Positions 1-8,392 of a stretch of DNA of 64,000 nucleotides are shown here, piece by piece (positions within the stretch are counted from its first letter, which is position 1; the number at the start of each line of letters is the position of its first letter). A program made the position numbers and the translations under genes. The DNA lies in assembly GCF_000067205.1 (NCBI RefSeq), contig NC_010170.1, forward strand, positions 4,464,001 to 4,528,000, written 5' to 3'. The notes beneath the pieces were generated by a model. It was not told where the DNA came from and searched no databases. It saw only the letters and a program-made list of their open reading frames with translations. Source of the DNA: Bordetella petrii. Its GTDB lineage: Bacteria > Pseudomonadota > Gammaproteobacteria > Burkholderiales > Burkholderiaceae_B.

Positions 1-1010
1 GTGGACGGTGCCGGTTCGATTGGCGGCCGTGCGATGGCCCCAGGGTCAGGCAATGCCGGCGGCGCCGATGGCGGGGTGGGGTCGCTGACCAGGGCGCGGT
101 GGCGGCTCTCGGATTCGGTCAGGTCCAGGGCAAGCACGTCATAGTCGATGCCCAGCAGCTCGGACATCTGACCGATCAACTCGTCCTGCACACGCTGCGG
201 CGAGAACTCGTCCTGCACACGCTGCGGCGAGAACTCGTCGGCCTGGGCGTCGAACTGCGACAGCACTTCCAGAAAGAAGCTGTCGAAGTCCAGCGGCAGG
301 GAGCGGCCCTTGGCATAGTGCTCCCATGTGCGCTCGCTGGCTTTGCGCATGACCGATAGCCGCTCGACCTGGTGGCGACCGAGGCCACCATAGAGCACGG
401 TCGGGATCGCGGGCAGCAGGTAGCGCACTGCATCGGCCATGCGGCTGATGTGCGACTGCTGCACGGGGAAACCGTCGGCGGCCAGGCTGCGGGCCAGCTC
501 GGACTGGCTCAGGGTGGTGTTGCTTTCCGCTTCATAGAACTCGCGGGCTTTCTCGATGCCCAGGGCGCGCTCGATAAACGTGAGGCCGCCGCGTAGTTCG
601 TTCTCGGCGAGGTGCCCGGTCAGCGCGACGATCTCTCCGCGCGCTGGCCACGGCCGGAACAGGCACGATATGCGGAAAAAGCGTTCGTCCTTGGTCTCCG
701 CCCAGAGTTCACGCAGGATCGCCAGCCTGGTGTTGCCGCCGTTGCGGATGATGTAGTGCGCCTCGCCAGGACGGCGTGTGATGGCGGGCGCAGCATCCAG
801 GCCACGCTCGCGGATGGAAGCCTTGATTTCATCGTAGGCCGAGTTGCGCTTTTTGCGCGGGTCGTGGTCGTAGGGCCGCAACTGATCCAGTGTCACGACC
901 ATCGGTGTGTCGGCGATCGGGTCGCTCAAGGTCGTGGCCGATGGCCCACTTCGCTCGAACCCGGCGGCAAGCAGCTTGCCGGCCATGTCGTGGGAGGTCA
1001 TCTCAGCCAT
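1..1010 (-). CDS. parB: ParB-family partition protein of ICE type, 3' end outside window
   Basis: ParB proteins bind centromere-like sites and work with ParA to keep replicons, or circularised ICEs, in dividing cells. Reading leftward from an ATG at 1010, the frame stays open to the window edge (at least 336 codons). The N-terminal nuclease-like ParB fold is visible: a TLDQLRPYDHDPR-type opening at about residues 40-52, then a G-E-A-H-Y-I-I-R-N-G-G-N-T-R stretch, then a helix-turn-helix region (SQSELARSLAADGF followed by QQSHISRMADA). This matches the PFGI-1-class ICE ParB family. Its start overlaps the end of the HicA-like gene. A 9-residue segment, DEFSPQRVQ, is present twice in tandem near residues 258-275. 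The C-terminus lies left of the window. Confidence 0.9.
   Translation of the reverse strand, partial: MAEMTSHDMAGKLLAAGFERSGPSATTLSDPIADTPMVVTLDQLRPYDHDPRKKRNSAYDEIKASIRERGLDAAPAITRRPGEAHYIIRNGGNTRLAILRELWAETKDERFFRISCLFRPWPARGEIVALTGHLAENELRGGLTFIERALGIEKAREFYEAESNTTLSQSELARSLAADGFPVQQSHISRMADAVRYLLPAIPTVLYGGLGRHQVERLSVMRKASERTWEHYAKGRSLPLDFDSFFLEVLSQFDAQADEFSPQRVQDEFSPQRVQDELIGQMSELLGIDYDVLALDLTESESRHRALVSDPTPPSAPPALPDPGAIARPPIEPAPS
186..239 (-). repeat. 27-bp in-frame tandem duplication inside parB
   Basis: Two identical 27-bp units (186-212 and 213-239) lie head to tail. On the coding strand each encodes DEFSPQRVQ, so the duplication adds nine residues without breaking the frame. It looks like a recent slippage event. 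Confidence 0.9.
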
Positions 1011-1263
1011 GGCCGCATCCCTCAGCGTTGGCAGGCCGGGCCATGCGCGCCTCGCGCTCGGCGCGGCGGATCTGCGCACGGGCGTTGAGGTCGGCCCGGT
1101 AGTCGCTCGCTGTCGAACTGGTATAGATGGCGGCGCAGCCGGCCTTGGTGAACTTGAGGTGTCCGCCCCGTGTGCGCTTCACGTGCCAGCCTTCGCTCAC
1201 CGCGAACTCGATCAGGGCGCGCAGCCGCTTGTGGCCACGGGACAGCTCATGTGCGTTCGCCAT
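1003..1263 (-). CDS. HicA-like small protein between parA and parB
   Basis: This 86-residue basic protein starts MANAHELSRGHKRL and contains an RTRGGHLKFTKAG segment, which resembles the HicA dsRBD-like fold with its G-x-H element (HicA toxins are mRNA interferases). The start at 1263 was chosen because it overlaps the end of parA by 17 bp, and the stop overlaps the parB start, so the three genes look translationally coupled. No HicB antitoxin is next to it. A role in the partition cassette rather than as a free toxin is possible. The family assignment rests on a short motif and is moderate. Confidence 0.6.
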   Translation of the reverse strand: MANAHELSRGHKRLRALIEFAVSEGWHVKRTRGGHLKFTKAGCAAIYTSSTASDYRADLNARAQIRRAEREARMARPANAEGCGHG

Positions 1264-1990
1264 GGGGCCTCCCGGTTTCAATAGAACGGGAAGGACGGCC
1301 GGACACGAGGGCAAATCTGTCTTGCCACTGTGGGAACAGTTCGCCGGCGAGCGCGCGCATGGTGTCCAGCGCGGCGGGCGCGACTCTGCCCGGTGGCTGG
1401 CGATGTTCAATGCGATGCACCGGCAGGCCGCGGGTTGCGGCGCGCGGATAGGACTCGATGGCCGGCACGTCGGTGCCCAGCACGCGGATGCCCGTGTGAT
1501 CCTGAAACAAGTCGTGCAGCGCCTGCTGGATCAGCCGAGCGTTGGCAGACACGGGGTGAACACGATTGATGAGCAGCAGATGCAGCGGCGGGGGCGCGAT
1601 GTCCTCCAGCAACTGCATGGTACCGCGCCGCAGCTCACGGGCCGCGAGGATTTCCGGGGTCACGGGCGACAGCGCCAGGCTGGAGGCGAGCACCGCCATC
1701 TCCAACAGCACCGAGCGTGCACCCTGGGTGTCGATCAGCACCAGGTCCAGGCCCGCGACGACGGTATGGGACACGAACTGGTCGAGGTCGCGCTCGTTGA
1801 AGGCGAGCTGCTCGTAGATACCGCCCGGCGCGCGGTGAGCCAGTTCGTAATAGGAAGACAGCGTGGCCCGCACGTCGAGATCGAGCATCAGCACACGCAA
1901 TCCGGCGTCGGCGGCGAGGCCACCGAGATTGGCTGCCGAGGTGGTCTTGCCCACGCCGCCTTTGGTGGATATCACGGAGATTACCAGCAT
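1247..1990 (-). CDS. parA: ParA-family partition ATPase
   Basis: ParA is a Walker-type ATPase that moves or positions DNA bound by ParB. The 247-residue protein opens with MLVISVISTKGGVGKTTSAA, a deviant Walker A (KGGVGKTT at about residues 10-17), followed by LMLDLDVRATLSSYY (Walker A') and LVLIDTQGA (Walker B). The short N-terminus without an HTH fits the ICE/Soj class. It is the first complete gene of a leftward cassette with the HicA-like gene and parB, downstream of the AlpA remnant. At 247 residues it is slightly short, and its 3' end overlaps the next gene. Confidence 0.92.
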   Translation of the reverse strand: MLVISVISTKGGVGKTTSAANLGGLAADAGLRVLMLDLDVRATLSSYYELAHRAPGGIYEQLAFNERDLDQFVSHTVVAGLDLVLIDTQGARSVLLEMAVLASSLALSPVTPEILAARELRRGTMQLLEDIAPPPLHLLLINRVHPVSANARLIQQALHDLFQDHTGIRVLGTDVPAIESYPRAATRGLPVHRIEHRQPPGRVAPAALDTMRALAGELFPQWQDRFALVSGRPSRSIETGRPHGERT

Positions 1991-2023
1991 GACGTGCTCC
2001 TCATCGTTGCAACTAGAGAACAG

Positions 2024-2173
2024 TCAAGCACGTTCATTAAGGCGGTCGGCAATCCACTGGTCGATCTCGGCGGAGTCCCAGCCCACAGCCCGGATCCCAA
2101 GACGCAAAGCTTTGGGAAACTTGCCGTCCTTCATCAGGTTGTAGATGTGAACTGTACCGATCGGTATGGGATG
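2024..2173 (-). pseudogene. AlpA-family regulator, N-terminus missing
   Basis: The leftward frame reads HPIPIGTVHIYNLMKDGKFP, then K-A-L-R-L-G-I-R-A-V-G-W-D-S-A-E-I-D-Q-W-I-A-D-R-L and a stop at 2024. This is the second half of a phage-type AlpA regulator, with the KxGxFPxxxRLG...VGW signature. An in-frame stop lies at 2174-2176 and there is no start codon, so about the first 20 residues including the first helix are lost. In intact ICEs of this class alpA precedes parA near an element end. The break coincides with the start of unrelated cargo, so it marks a recombination or deletion junction at about 2165-2200. Confidence 0.75.
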
Positions 2174-2228
2174 CTAGCTCCAGCAACGGCGGAATGTTAA
2201 CGGCTCGATCAGTAGGAGGTGTATCCAG

Positions 2229-2879
2229 ATGACGCCATTTGCTCAGGGCATGCCAGGGCGATATTTTGGCCCAGAACCTGGTTCAAAATCGCACACGGTT
2301 CTCCAGGCAGCTCGAAAAGTCTTTCTCACGCATGGGTTCAGTGCTACCACTGACATGATTCAGCAGATGGCCGGTGTCTCGAAATCCACGGTCTATGCGC
2401 ATTATGCCAATAAAGAGACGCTGTTTTCGGCCGTCATTGAGGCCGAATGCCAGAGCTTCTCGGACAAAGTGAGCGCGATCCGCTTCCAGTCCGGCAAGCT
2501 CAAAGATACGCTTGCAGCGCTGGGATCCGCCTACCTCGATATCGTGCTAACGCCAGAGAAACTGGCTCTGTACAGGATTGTGATCGCGGAGGCTCCGCGC
2601 TTCCCTCGATTGGCCCATAAGTTCTACGAGGCTGGACCGAATGCGGTCGTGTCCATTGTTGCTCGGTATCTCGATATCGCCGTAACGTCTAGAGAGCTGG
2701 AGCTTGGGGCACTTAAAACTGAGGAGTTGGCGCTGGTTTTCATCAGTTCTATCCGTAGCGAACCGCACCTTTTTAACCTGACCCATCCGGACAAGTCGCT
2801 ATCACCTCAAAAAACGACCGCATGGGTCGAGATGGTGGTGAACAGCTTTATCCACTCATATTTGAGGAAGGACCGATAG
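2229..2879 (+). CDS. TetR/AcrR-family transcriptional regulator
   Basis: The 216-residue protein has a TetR N-terminal DNA-binding domain (VLQAARKVFLTHGFSATTDM, then IQQMAGVSKSTVYAHYANKE, about residues 25-65) and a longer helical ligand-binding domain of the AefR-like type. The ATG at 2229 is preceded by an AGGAGG about 11 bases upstream. It is the first cargo gene after the alpA break and faces away from parA. No target gene is evident next to it, since the following 600 bp hold no recognisable gene. The ligand is unknown. Confidence 0.85.
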   Translation: MTPFAQGMPGRYFGPEPGSKSHTVLQAARKVFLTHGFSATTDMIQQMAGVSKSTVYAHYANKETLFSAVIEAECQSFSDKVSAIRFQSGKLKDTLAALGSAYLDIVLTPEKLALYRIVIAEAPRFPRLAHKFYEAGPNAVVSIVARYLDIAVTSRELELGALKTEELALVFISSIRSEPHLFNLTHPDKSLSPQKTTAWVEMVVNSFIHSYLRKDR

Positions 2880-3478
2880 CGTCGCGCCGAGGTGTCTCAG
2901 ATTTTCAATCCCAGCACTCTTAATGTGGGCCCTGGCTAGAACCGATGTGCATTTATCGAGACAATTCTGAAAGTGGTCATGCAACGCACCGATGTCGCCT
3001 CCACAATCGTTGATCAGATTCTGATGCGTGCCGCCCGTCACATGGGAAGCGGTCGTGTCTCACTAATGCCGGAGATACCGGTCGAGGCAGCACGTAATAC
3101 GGAGATAGCCGAACTGATACAGCGGGACGACAAAGAAACACGCGAGACCTTATACGGGGTATTTCGATGGCGCTACTCCACGAATCGAGGCCCGGGTAGA
3201 GTTGCTCGGCGCTCTACTGGAGGGGGGCTGTCCATCCGCGCGCTGCTCGACCCGAAGCGGGCCGCCACGCTCGACCAGGAAACTATTGCGCAGCCTAATT
3301 CGTTACGCGCTAACTGGCTGATCGCTTCAAGTACTCCGGCGTACCTAGATAGAGATACGCTGTACCGTCGTATTGTAAACCTCACCCTTTCCGGTCAGCG
3401 TCTACATGCCTGATAATTCAACGCCACATACCCGCACTTGATGATCAACGATCCCTACGCCTTCACTCGCATAAGAGC
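2880..3478. other. 600-bp stretch without a recognisable gene
   Basis: Frames of up to 146 codons are open here on the plus strand (2973-3413), but they show no recognisable motif, low-complexity arginine-rich reading and no convincing ribosome-binding site. I treat the stretch as intergenic or decayed DNA between two convergent TetR genes. Confidence 0.4.
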
Positions 3479-4171
3479 TCAACGCGGCAACAGTCCTACT
3501 AACGTTTGTGCCAGGCATCGTTTGAGATCCGCAGTCGAAAGTTCCGCGAGACGCCCAACGCCGGCAACGTGGCGACTAAACGTAAAGCCGATCATTACCG
3601 CCAGGATGACATCGCTTTGCAGGGCGACGTCCTTGCCCTTCAGATAAGGTTCGTAAAGCGCCGCCCCGCCGTCACGCATAACGCCGTACAACTTCTTGGC
3701 TGCACCGATATCGGACGCTGTGCTCCTGAGCAAGGCCACAAGTGCATCCAAGCCCGTTCCGGCCTCGCCGCGGTCAGTGAATGCCGCAGCGATCCTTTCC
3801 GCGAGGCTTCCCTTGCCCTCTTGGATGATGACACTTTCCCAGTCGCGCGTCCCAGGCACCGTCGCAAGGAACAGCGCCTCCTTGGAGCCAAAATGGCGCT
3901 GCACCAACCCATGCGTAACCCCAGCCCGGCGGGCGATCTCACGCATCGTCGCCCGGGTGTAGCCACACTCGGAAAAAACGTCTAACGCCGCCTGCTGGAT
4001 AGCGGCACGACGCATGTCAGGATCCCGCGTACGCCGTGGCTTGGGCTTTCTATCGCTCGCAAGGATTGCCGTTTTAGGCGTTGAAGCCTTTGGTCTACTC
4101 GTCGAGGACGCGTTCCTGGCCTGCCTCATGTGAAGTGCGCATTCCGAGTTTCCACTTCTATCTCCAGGCAT
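3479..4171 (-). CDS. TetR-family regulator paired with the polyprenyl synthase gene
   Basis: This 230-residue protein has a basic, low-complexity N-terminal tail of about 50 residues, then a typical TetR HTH (MRRAAIQQAALDVFSECGYT, followed by REIARRAGVTHGLVQRHFGSKE). The start lies 5 bp after the stop of the polyprenyl synthase gene on the same strand, so the two probably form one transcript. An alternative start at 4129 would trim the tail. An inverted repeat upstream of the synthase gene (5241-5262) is a reasonable autoregulatory operator. The ligand is unknown. Confidence 0.85.
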   Translation of the reverse strand: MPGDRSGNSECALHMRQARNASSTSRPKASTPKTAILASDRKPKPRRTRDPDMRRAAIQQAALDVFSECGYTRATMREIARRAGVTHGLVQRHFGSKEALFLATVPGTRDWESVIIQEGKGSLAERIAAAFTDRGEAGTGLDALVALLRSTASDIGAAKKLYGVMRDGGAALYEPYLKGKDVALQSDVILAVMIGFTFSRHVAGVGRLAELSTADLKRCLAQTLVGLLPR

Positions 4172-4176
4172 TCAAG

Positions 4177-5214
4177 TTAGTAACTTCGTTCCACAGCGTA
4201 GGCAGCTAAAGCCCGCAGGGCTGCTACCGAGTCGGTTGTCGCAACTCCCCCCAGCATTGAAACGGCGATCCGGGCGTGCTCGTGCGCTCGGCGCCGACTG
4301 TAGTCGACAGCACCGGTGGACTGTATGGCCTCCATCACCACGTCCATCGCGTCCATGCCACCGTTCTGCACGATCTCCCGCAGTCGATTGCGCTGCGCGC
4401 CTTGGCTGAAGTTCATAGCGTGGATCAGCGGTAGCGTCACCTTGCCCTCGGCCAAGTCGTCGCCGAGATTCTTGCCCAATTGCTCGGCATCTGCCGTATA
4501 GTCAAGTACATCGTCTGTAATCTGGAAAGCATAGCCCAGATGCTCCCCGAATACCTCCATCCGACGTTGTAGCTCCCTATCGGCCCCCGCCAGGATCGCA
4601 CCTGCCGTAGTACTTGCGGCGAACAGTACAGCCGTCTTGTGTTTGATCACCTGCATGTAGGCTGCCTCATCCACATCTGGATTGTGAACGTGTAGCAGCT
4701 GGAGGATTTCGCCTTCGGCGAGTTGGTTCGTCGTCTTTCCAATGATCTGCATGATCTGCATGCTGCCCAGTTCCACCATCAACTGGAAACTGCGCGAATA
4801 GAGAAAGTCCCCGACCAGCACTGCAGGCAGGCTGCCCCAGATGGCATTGGCGGTGCTGCGGCCTCTGCGCATGGATGATTCGTCAACGACATCGTCATGC
4901 AGCAAGGTCGAGGTATGAATGAACTCGATGATAGTAGCGAGCTTATGCAGTCCCTGGCCATGGCCACCACATGCCCGCCCGGCCAATATTACGAGCATGG
5001 GACGTAATCGCTTCCCCCCCGCCGCGATGAGGTGCTCGACGACCTCCACGATCAAGTCCACGCGCGAATGCAGGCGTCCTCGAATCAAGGCGTCTACCTG
5101 CCCCATGTCGGACGCCACCAGGCGCTGGATGTCCGCTAGCTGTAGGGATACGGCGGCTAATTGGTGCGTCATTAAGTGTGCCCATCCATGTAAAGGGGTG
5201 GGCGGTCGAGACAT
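4177..5214 (-). CDS. ispB: Trans-polyprenyl diphosphate synthase (octaprenyl-type)
   Basis: The enzyme condenses isopentenyl diphosphate onto allylic diphosphates to make the long isoprenoid tail of quinones. Both aspartate-rich motifs are present: DDVVD in TSTLLHDDVVDESSMRRGRS at about residues 104-123, and DDVLD in AFQITDDVLDYTADAEQLGK further on. The GGKRLRP motif near residue 66 is also intact. The length (345 aa, or 331 from the internal Met at 5172) fits octaprenyl diphosphate synthases. A housekeeping quinone gene inside mobile cargo is unusual, and the co-transcribed TetR gene suggests it is inducible. The exact chain length cannot be read from the sequence. Confidence 0.88.
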   Translation of the reverse strand: MSRPPTPLHGWAHLMTHQLAAVSLQLADIQRLVASDMGQVDALIRGRLHSRVDLIVEVVEHLIAAGGKRLRPMLVILAGRACGGHGQGLHKLATIIEFIHTSTLLHDDVVDESSMRRGRSTANAIWGSLPAVLVGDFLYSRSFQLMVELGSMQIMQIIGKTTNQLAEGEILQLLHVHNPDVDEAAYMQVIKHKTAVLFAASTTAGAILAGADRELQRRMEVFGEHLGYAFQITDDVLDYTADAEQLGKNLGDDLAEGKVTLPLIHAMNFSQGAQRNRLREIVQNGGMDAMDVVMEAIQSTGAVDYSRRRAHEHARIAVSMLGGVATTDSVAALRALAAYAVERSY

Positions 5215-5240
5215 TTAATTGCCATGGCGCCTCACCCAAA

Positions 5241-5262
5241 TTAGTATCCAGCCGTATACTAA
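5241..5262. promoter_or_regulatory. Inverted repeat upstream of the polyprenyl synthase gene, candidate operator
   Basis: TTAGTAT (5241-5247) and ATACTAA (5256-5262) form a perfect 7-bp inverted repeat with an 8-bp spacer. It lies 27 bp upstream of the polyprenyl synthase start, in the gap shared with the divergent MarR gene. Size and symmetry fit a TetR- or MarR-type operator. Confidence 0.5.
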
Positions 5263-5494
5263 CTTAAGTTGCGGAGTTTCCGGCACATGTACGTCTCCAT
5301 CCTAAGCTTGCGTGCATGCAGCTGTCGAGCTGGTATGAGTGTCCACACACGGCCGTCAGGAGCGGAGCCTTTCCGTCAATGACAGGCCCGAGCCATAAGG
5401 AATTTTTGGAACGTCATATGTACACAGACGAACAAGTTTGGTCACATCCTGGCGTACTTCGCGGCGCAAACTTGAAGAGCTACGAGTCGTCAAC

Positions 5495-5962
5495 ATGACA
5501 ACAGTCCGAAACACCGGTAAGGAAGAGCACGAGGACATCTTGTCCATGACTAGACAGGTGCATTTCTCGTTGCTCCGCACGCAGGACGAGGTACTGGCGC
5601 CGCTCGGACTGACCGCGGGTCAGTGGATGCCGCTGGTATTGGTGTCCGCCGGCATGGCGAGCACCCCCGCCGAGTTGGCCTCATTAAGCGACATTGACGC
5701 TGGTTCCATGACTCGCACACTGGACCGTCTGGAGTCCAAGTCTCTTGTGTGCAGAGTGAGGAGCATAGAAGACAGACGCGTGGTCAACATAACATTGACG
5801 GTAAAAGGCGTGGCAGTTGCACATAGAGTCCCGCATGCCGTCGGACGCGTGCTTAGCAAGCACCTGCAAGGGTTTAGCCAAGACGAATCCACCCTACTTT
5901 GCCGATACCTTACGCGCATGATTGTCAACGGCCGTGACGACCGACAACTAACCAATCGCTAG
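5495..5962 (+). CDS. MarR-family transcriptional regulator
   Basis: The 155-residue protein has the MarR winged-helix layout: an N-terminal helix, LGLTAGQWMPLVLVSAG, a recognition region (TPAELASLSDIDAGSMTRTL at about residues 60-79) and the wing (CRVRSIEDRRVVNITLT) with the conserved D-R-R. The start at 5495 was preferred because upstream in-frame codons at 5438 add an arginine-rich extension that the family lacks. It is divergent from the polyprenyl synthase-TetR pair and may respond to aromatic or lipophilic compounds, but its regulon is not visible. Confidence 0.85.
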   Translation: MTTVRNTGKEEHEDILSMTRQVHFSLLRTQDEVLAPLGLTAGQWMPLVLVSAGMASTPAELASLSDIDAGSMTRTLDRLESKSLVCRVRSIEDRRVVNITLTVKGVAVAHRVPHAVGRVLSKHLQGFSQDESTLLCRYLTRMIVNGRDDRQLTNR

Positions 5963-6475
5963 CCATCGGCGGGAATCGTACCAGGCCAATCGTCCCGCCG
6001 CGCCGCGGCTCGAACGACACGTCACCCACAGCATGGAGCGGCTGCGGTACCGCTTTCGATGTGCTGTGCGGACAGATGTCAGCCAATGATCGCAAGTTAA
6101 TTTACCGGCATAGGCGCGTCGGCCTGCTACTGCACGCGCGCGACGCATGAATTGTTATTTGACGTAGCCCTGTAGCCGTCTCCGTCAAAGGGCAGGCTCG
6201 AGGACTCCATCGTGTGGGCACAAGCGTCGCACACCGGCGCACCGCCTTGATAGAACATGACGTGCACGCTGCCGGTTGTTCCTCTACAGCAATCCAGTGG
6301 TGCACCACCGTCCAGACCGGACAGACTTCAGAAATTTCGTCGTGTTACTCCTAAGAGTAACCAAGAGCCGCATTCAAGAACGCTTATGCTCAACATCAAA
6401 TATCAACGCTACCCCATCTGCGACTCTCGAACCTAGACTGCTAGCACGTCATCTACAGCATAAGGAGAAGCACTC
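5963..6475. other. Intergenic stretch before the TauD-like fragment
   Basis: No coding frame with a recognisable product is seen in these 513 bp. A ribosome-binding site (AAGGAG) ends the stretch, just upstream of the ATG at 6476. Confidence 0.4.
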
Positions 6476-6670
6476 ATGATTCAGCAACGCCCTCTTCGGC
6501 CTGAGGCCTGGACTGCCGCCCAAACCCGCCAGGAGCAATCGTGGCTACTGCGCGTAGCACCGCAGCATGTTGAATCGATCAATAAGGCGCTGCGGCACGC
6601 CAAATCGCATGGCAAGCCTTTACTTGAATGGTGCCAGGAAGATTTCCCGCTCGACGCCGCTACCCGGGAC
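6476..6670 (+). pseudogene. TauD/TfdA-type dioxygenase, N-terminal fragment only
   Basis: From an ATG with a good AAGGAG upstream, about 65 codons read as the start of a TauD/TfdA-family Fe(II)/2-oxoglutarate dioxygenase: RPEAWTAAQTRQEQSWLLRV, then HVESINKALRHAKSHGKPLL and E-D-F-P-L-D. These match the usual opening with the conserved DDFPL element. The catalytic HxD...H part is absent, because the sequence then runs into the tail of the MFS gene on the other strand. The same frame stays open to 7564 but is antisense to the transporter and is not coding. The break point lies near 6655-6675. Confidence 0.65.
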
Positions 6671-7867
6671 TTCCTGCAGCATGATCGCCGCGCCGAACGC
6701 GCCAAAGCCGCAAACCGCCATGACGAGTGTCATGGGCCAGGGCGTACCGTCGGCCAGCAGACCGAGCACCGCACTGGCGCTCGCTCCCCCGCCGAACTGC
6801 ATGGCCCCACCCAAGGCGGAGGCGGAACCTGCGCGATGCGGAAATGCCGACATGGCCACCGCAATCGAGTTTCCTGTGACGAAGCCGACCATCGAGAAAA
6901 AGATGACGTTCGGCACTACCAGACCGAACAGTCCGCCATAGCCGGTCCACCCGGCTACGGCTTGTACAACGCCGGCGGCGGCAGCGATGCTGGTTCCCCA
7001 CAACAACAGCCGTTCGGGGCCCAGGCGCACGACCAGCCTGCGGTTCACCGCGAACATTGCCATCATGCCCACGACGTTCAAACCATAAAGAAACCCGTAC
7101 ATCGAAGGGGGAACGCCATAATGCGTGACGTAGGAGAAAGGGCTGCCCGCTGCGAATGCGTAGATGCCGCCATAGAAGAAGGCACTGACGAGCGTGGCGC
7201 CGAGAACGCGCCGCGTGCGCAGCATCTGCGCATAACCAAGAACGACTTGCGACAGTTTCAGCGAGACGCGGCGGGCCTGGGGCAGTGTCTCGTCCATCAA
7301 GAGCATTCCAACCATCGCGACCGCGCCAAACGCGACTTGCCCCCAGAAGATGGCCCGCCATCCAAACCAGAGAAGCCCGCCTCCAGCGAGCGGCAGCAAC
7401 AGCGGGGCAAAACTGGCGGCCAACAACAACAGGGACAGGATGTCTGCGGATCGATGGTGCCCATAGACATCGCGCACTACCGCGCGGGCCAGCACGGGAC
7501 CAGCGCAGGCGCCGAATGCCTGAAGCAAACGCCAGGCAATCACTTCGTGGATGCTGCTGGATAGAATGCAGCCCAAACTCGCCACGATATAGACGGAGAT
7601 TGCTACCAGCAGCGGGATGCGTCTTCCGAAACTGTCGCCTACCGGCCCCCAGAATAGCTGCCCAATGCCAAAGCCCACCAGGAACGACGATAGCGTCCAC
7701 TGTGCCTCGGCGGGGGAGGCATGCAGCGCAGCCGCCATGGACGGCAGGCCTGGCAGGTAGAGTTCGACGGAAGCGTTACCGAACGCCAACAGCAGGCTGA
7801 GTGTAGCGAGCAGGCGCACCGCAGCGGCACCGCTCGGCAATCCGACCGATACGGCGTTGTTTGTCAT
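6620..7867 (-). CDS. Bcr/CflA-type MFS drug transporter, C-terminus replaced at a junction
   Basis: MFS proton antiporters of this family export drugs or metabolites. The protein has about 12 hydrophobic segments and the family motif A (FWGPVGDSFGRRIPLL) in the loop after the second. The start at 7867 (MTNNAVSVG) was chosen over upstream Met codons because it sits just before the first membrane segment. The last 13 or so codons (from about 6660 to 6620) are antisense to the TauD-like fragment and do not look like an MFS tail, so the 3' end was probably swapped in a rearrangement. Only the cytoplasmic tail may be altered, so activity cannot be ruled out. Confidence 0.82.
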   Translation of the reverse strand: MTNNAVSVGLPSGAAAVRLLATLSLLLAFGNASVELYLPGLPSMAAALHASPAEAQWTLSSFLVGFGIGQLFWGPVGDSFGRRIPLLVAISVYIVASLGCILSSSIHEVIAWRLLQAFGACAGPVLARAVVRDVYGHHRSADILSLLLLAASFAPLLLPLAGGGLLWFGWRAIFWGQVAFGAVAMVGMLLMDETLPQARRVSLKLSQVVLGYAQMLRTRRVLGATLVSAFFYGGIYAFAAGSPFSYVTHYGVPPSMYGFLYGLNVVGMMAMFAVNRRLVVRLGPERLLLWGTSIAAAAGVVQAVAGWTGYGGLFGLVVPNVIFFSMVGFVTGNSIAVAMSAFPHRAGSASALGGAMQFGGGASASAVLGLLADGTPWPMTLVMAVCGFGAFGAAIMLQEVPGSGVEREIFLAPFK

Positions 7868-8392
7868 CGGGCAGGCCCCTGTTCCCAGCATCGCCGACCA
7901 ATGGCCCGGCATTGCGCTGGCTGTAAAAAGCCAGGGTGGAGCATCCACCGCTGGTCACGCTGGCCAGTCATGAAAGCGCTAACCATCGGGAGCAAAAGCG
8001 TGGCGGGAGGCAGGGAACAGACGCTTGCGAGCATCTCCACGCCAGCGAAACCGCCGCGCGGATCGAGCGCCATCGAGGCGCAAGACACCCCGACGTTGTT
8101 GCTGTAAGCCGTCGACTTGCGCATGGACGGCCAGCGCTTTGGCACAGCCCGCATATGCGAGCGCGCACGTTCAGCTTGGGACATGAAGGACTCCCCCACA
8201 TTGATCCTGATAGGCGAGCCAGCATAAGCCCCAGAAAAACTGGCGTCGTGCAGGATTGGAGGAGTTATGTGTACGATCGGCCACTTTGTGGCCATGCCAT
8301 TGCATCGAGATCGGGTGCAGCACGACATGACAAGGCTGCACGCTCCTGATTACTCGGTGGAAGTTAACCCTCAGGCTGCGCGATCCACCACT
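7868..8392. other. Stretch between MFS and AraC genes, no clear gene
   Basis: A leftward frame (7864-8328) contains a segment starting MSQAERARSHMRAVPKRW that could be the remnant of an enzyme gene, but I recognise no family in it. The region is probably decayed coding DNA. Confidence 0.3.

Noticed and set aside
186..239. Short tandem repeat considered as a CRISPR or partition-site repeat
   Set aside because: There are only two units without spacers, in frame within parB.
1127..2200. Open frame of 357 codons on the plus strand opposite parA
   Set aside because: parA on the other strand has an intact KGGVGKTT Walker motif; the plus-strand product has no family.
2024..2240. tRNA gene or attachment site at the alpA break
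   Set aside because: No tRNA-like sequence or tRNA 3' end was recognised near the junction or elsewhere in the window by eye.
2973..3413. Possible small gene of 146 codons between the TetR genes
   Set aside because: No domain, no convincing ribosome-binding site, and unusual composition. I could not support it.
6476..7564. A 362-residue protein continuing from the TauD-like start
   Set aside because: Only the first 65 or so codons resemble the family; the rest is antisense to the MFS transporter.
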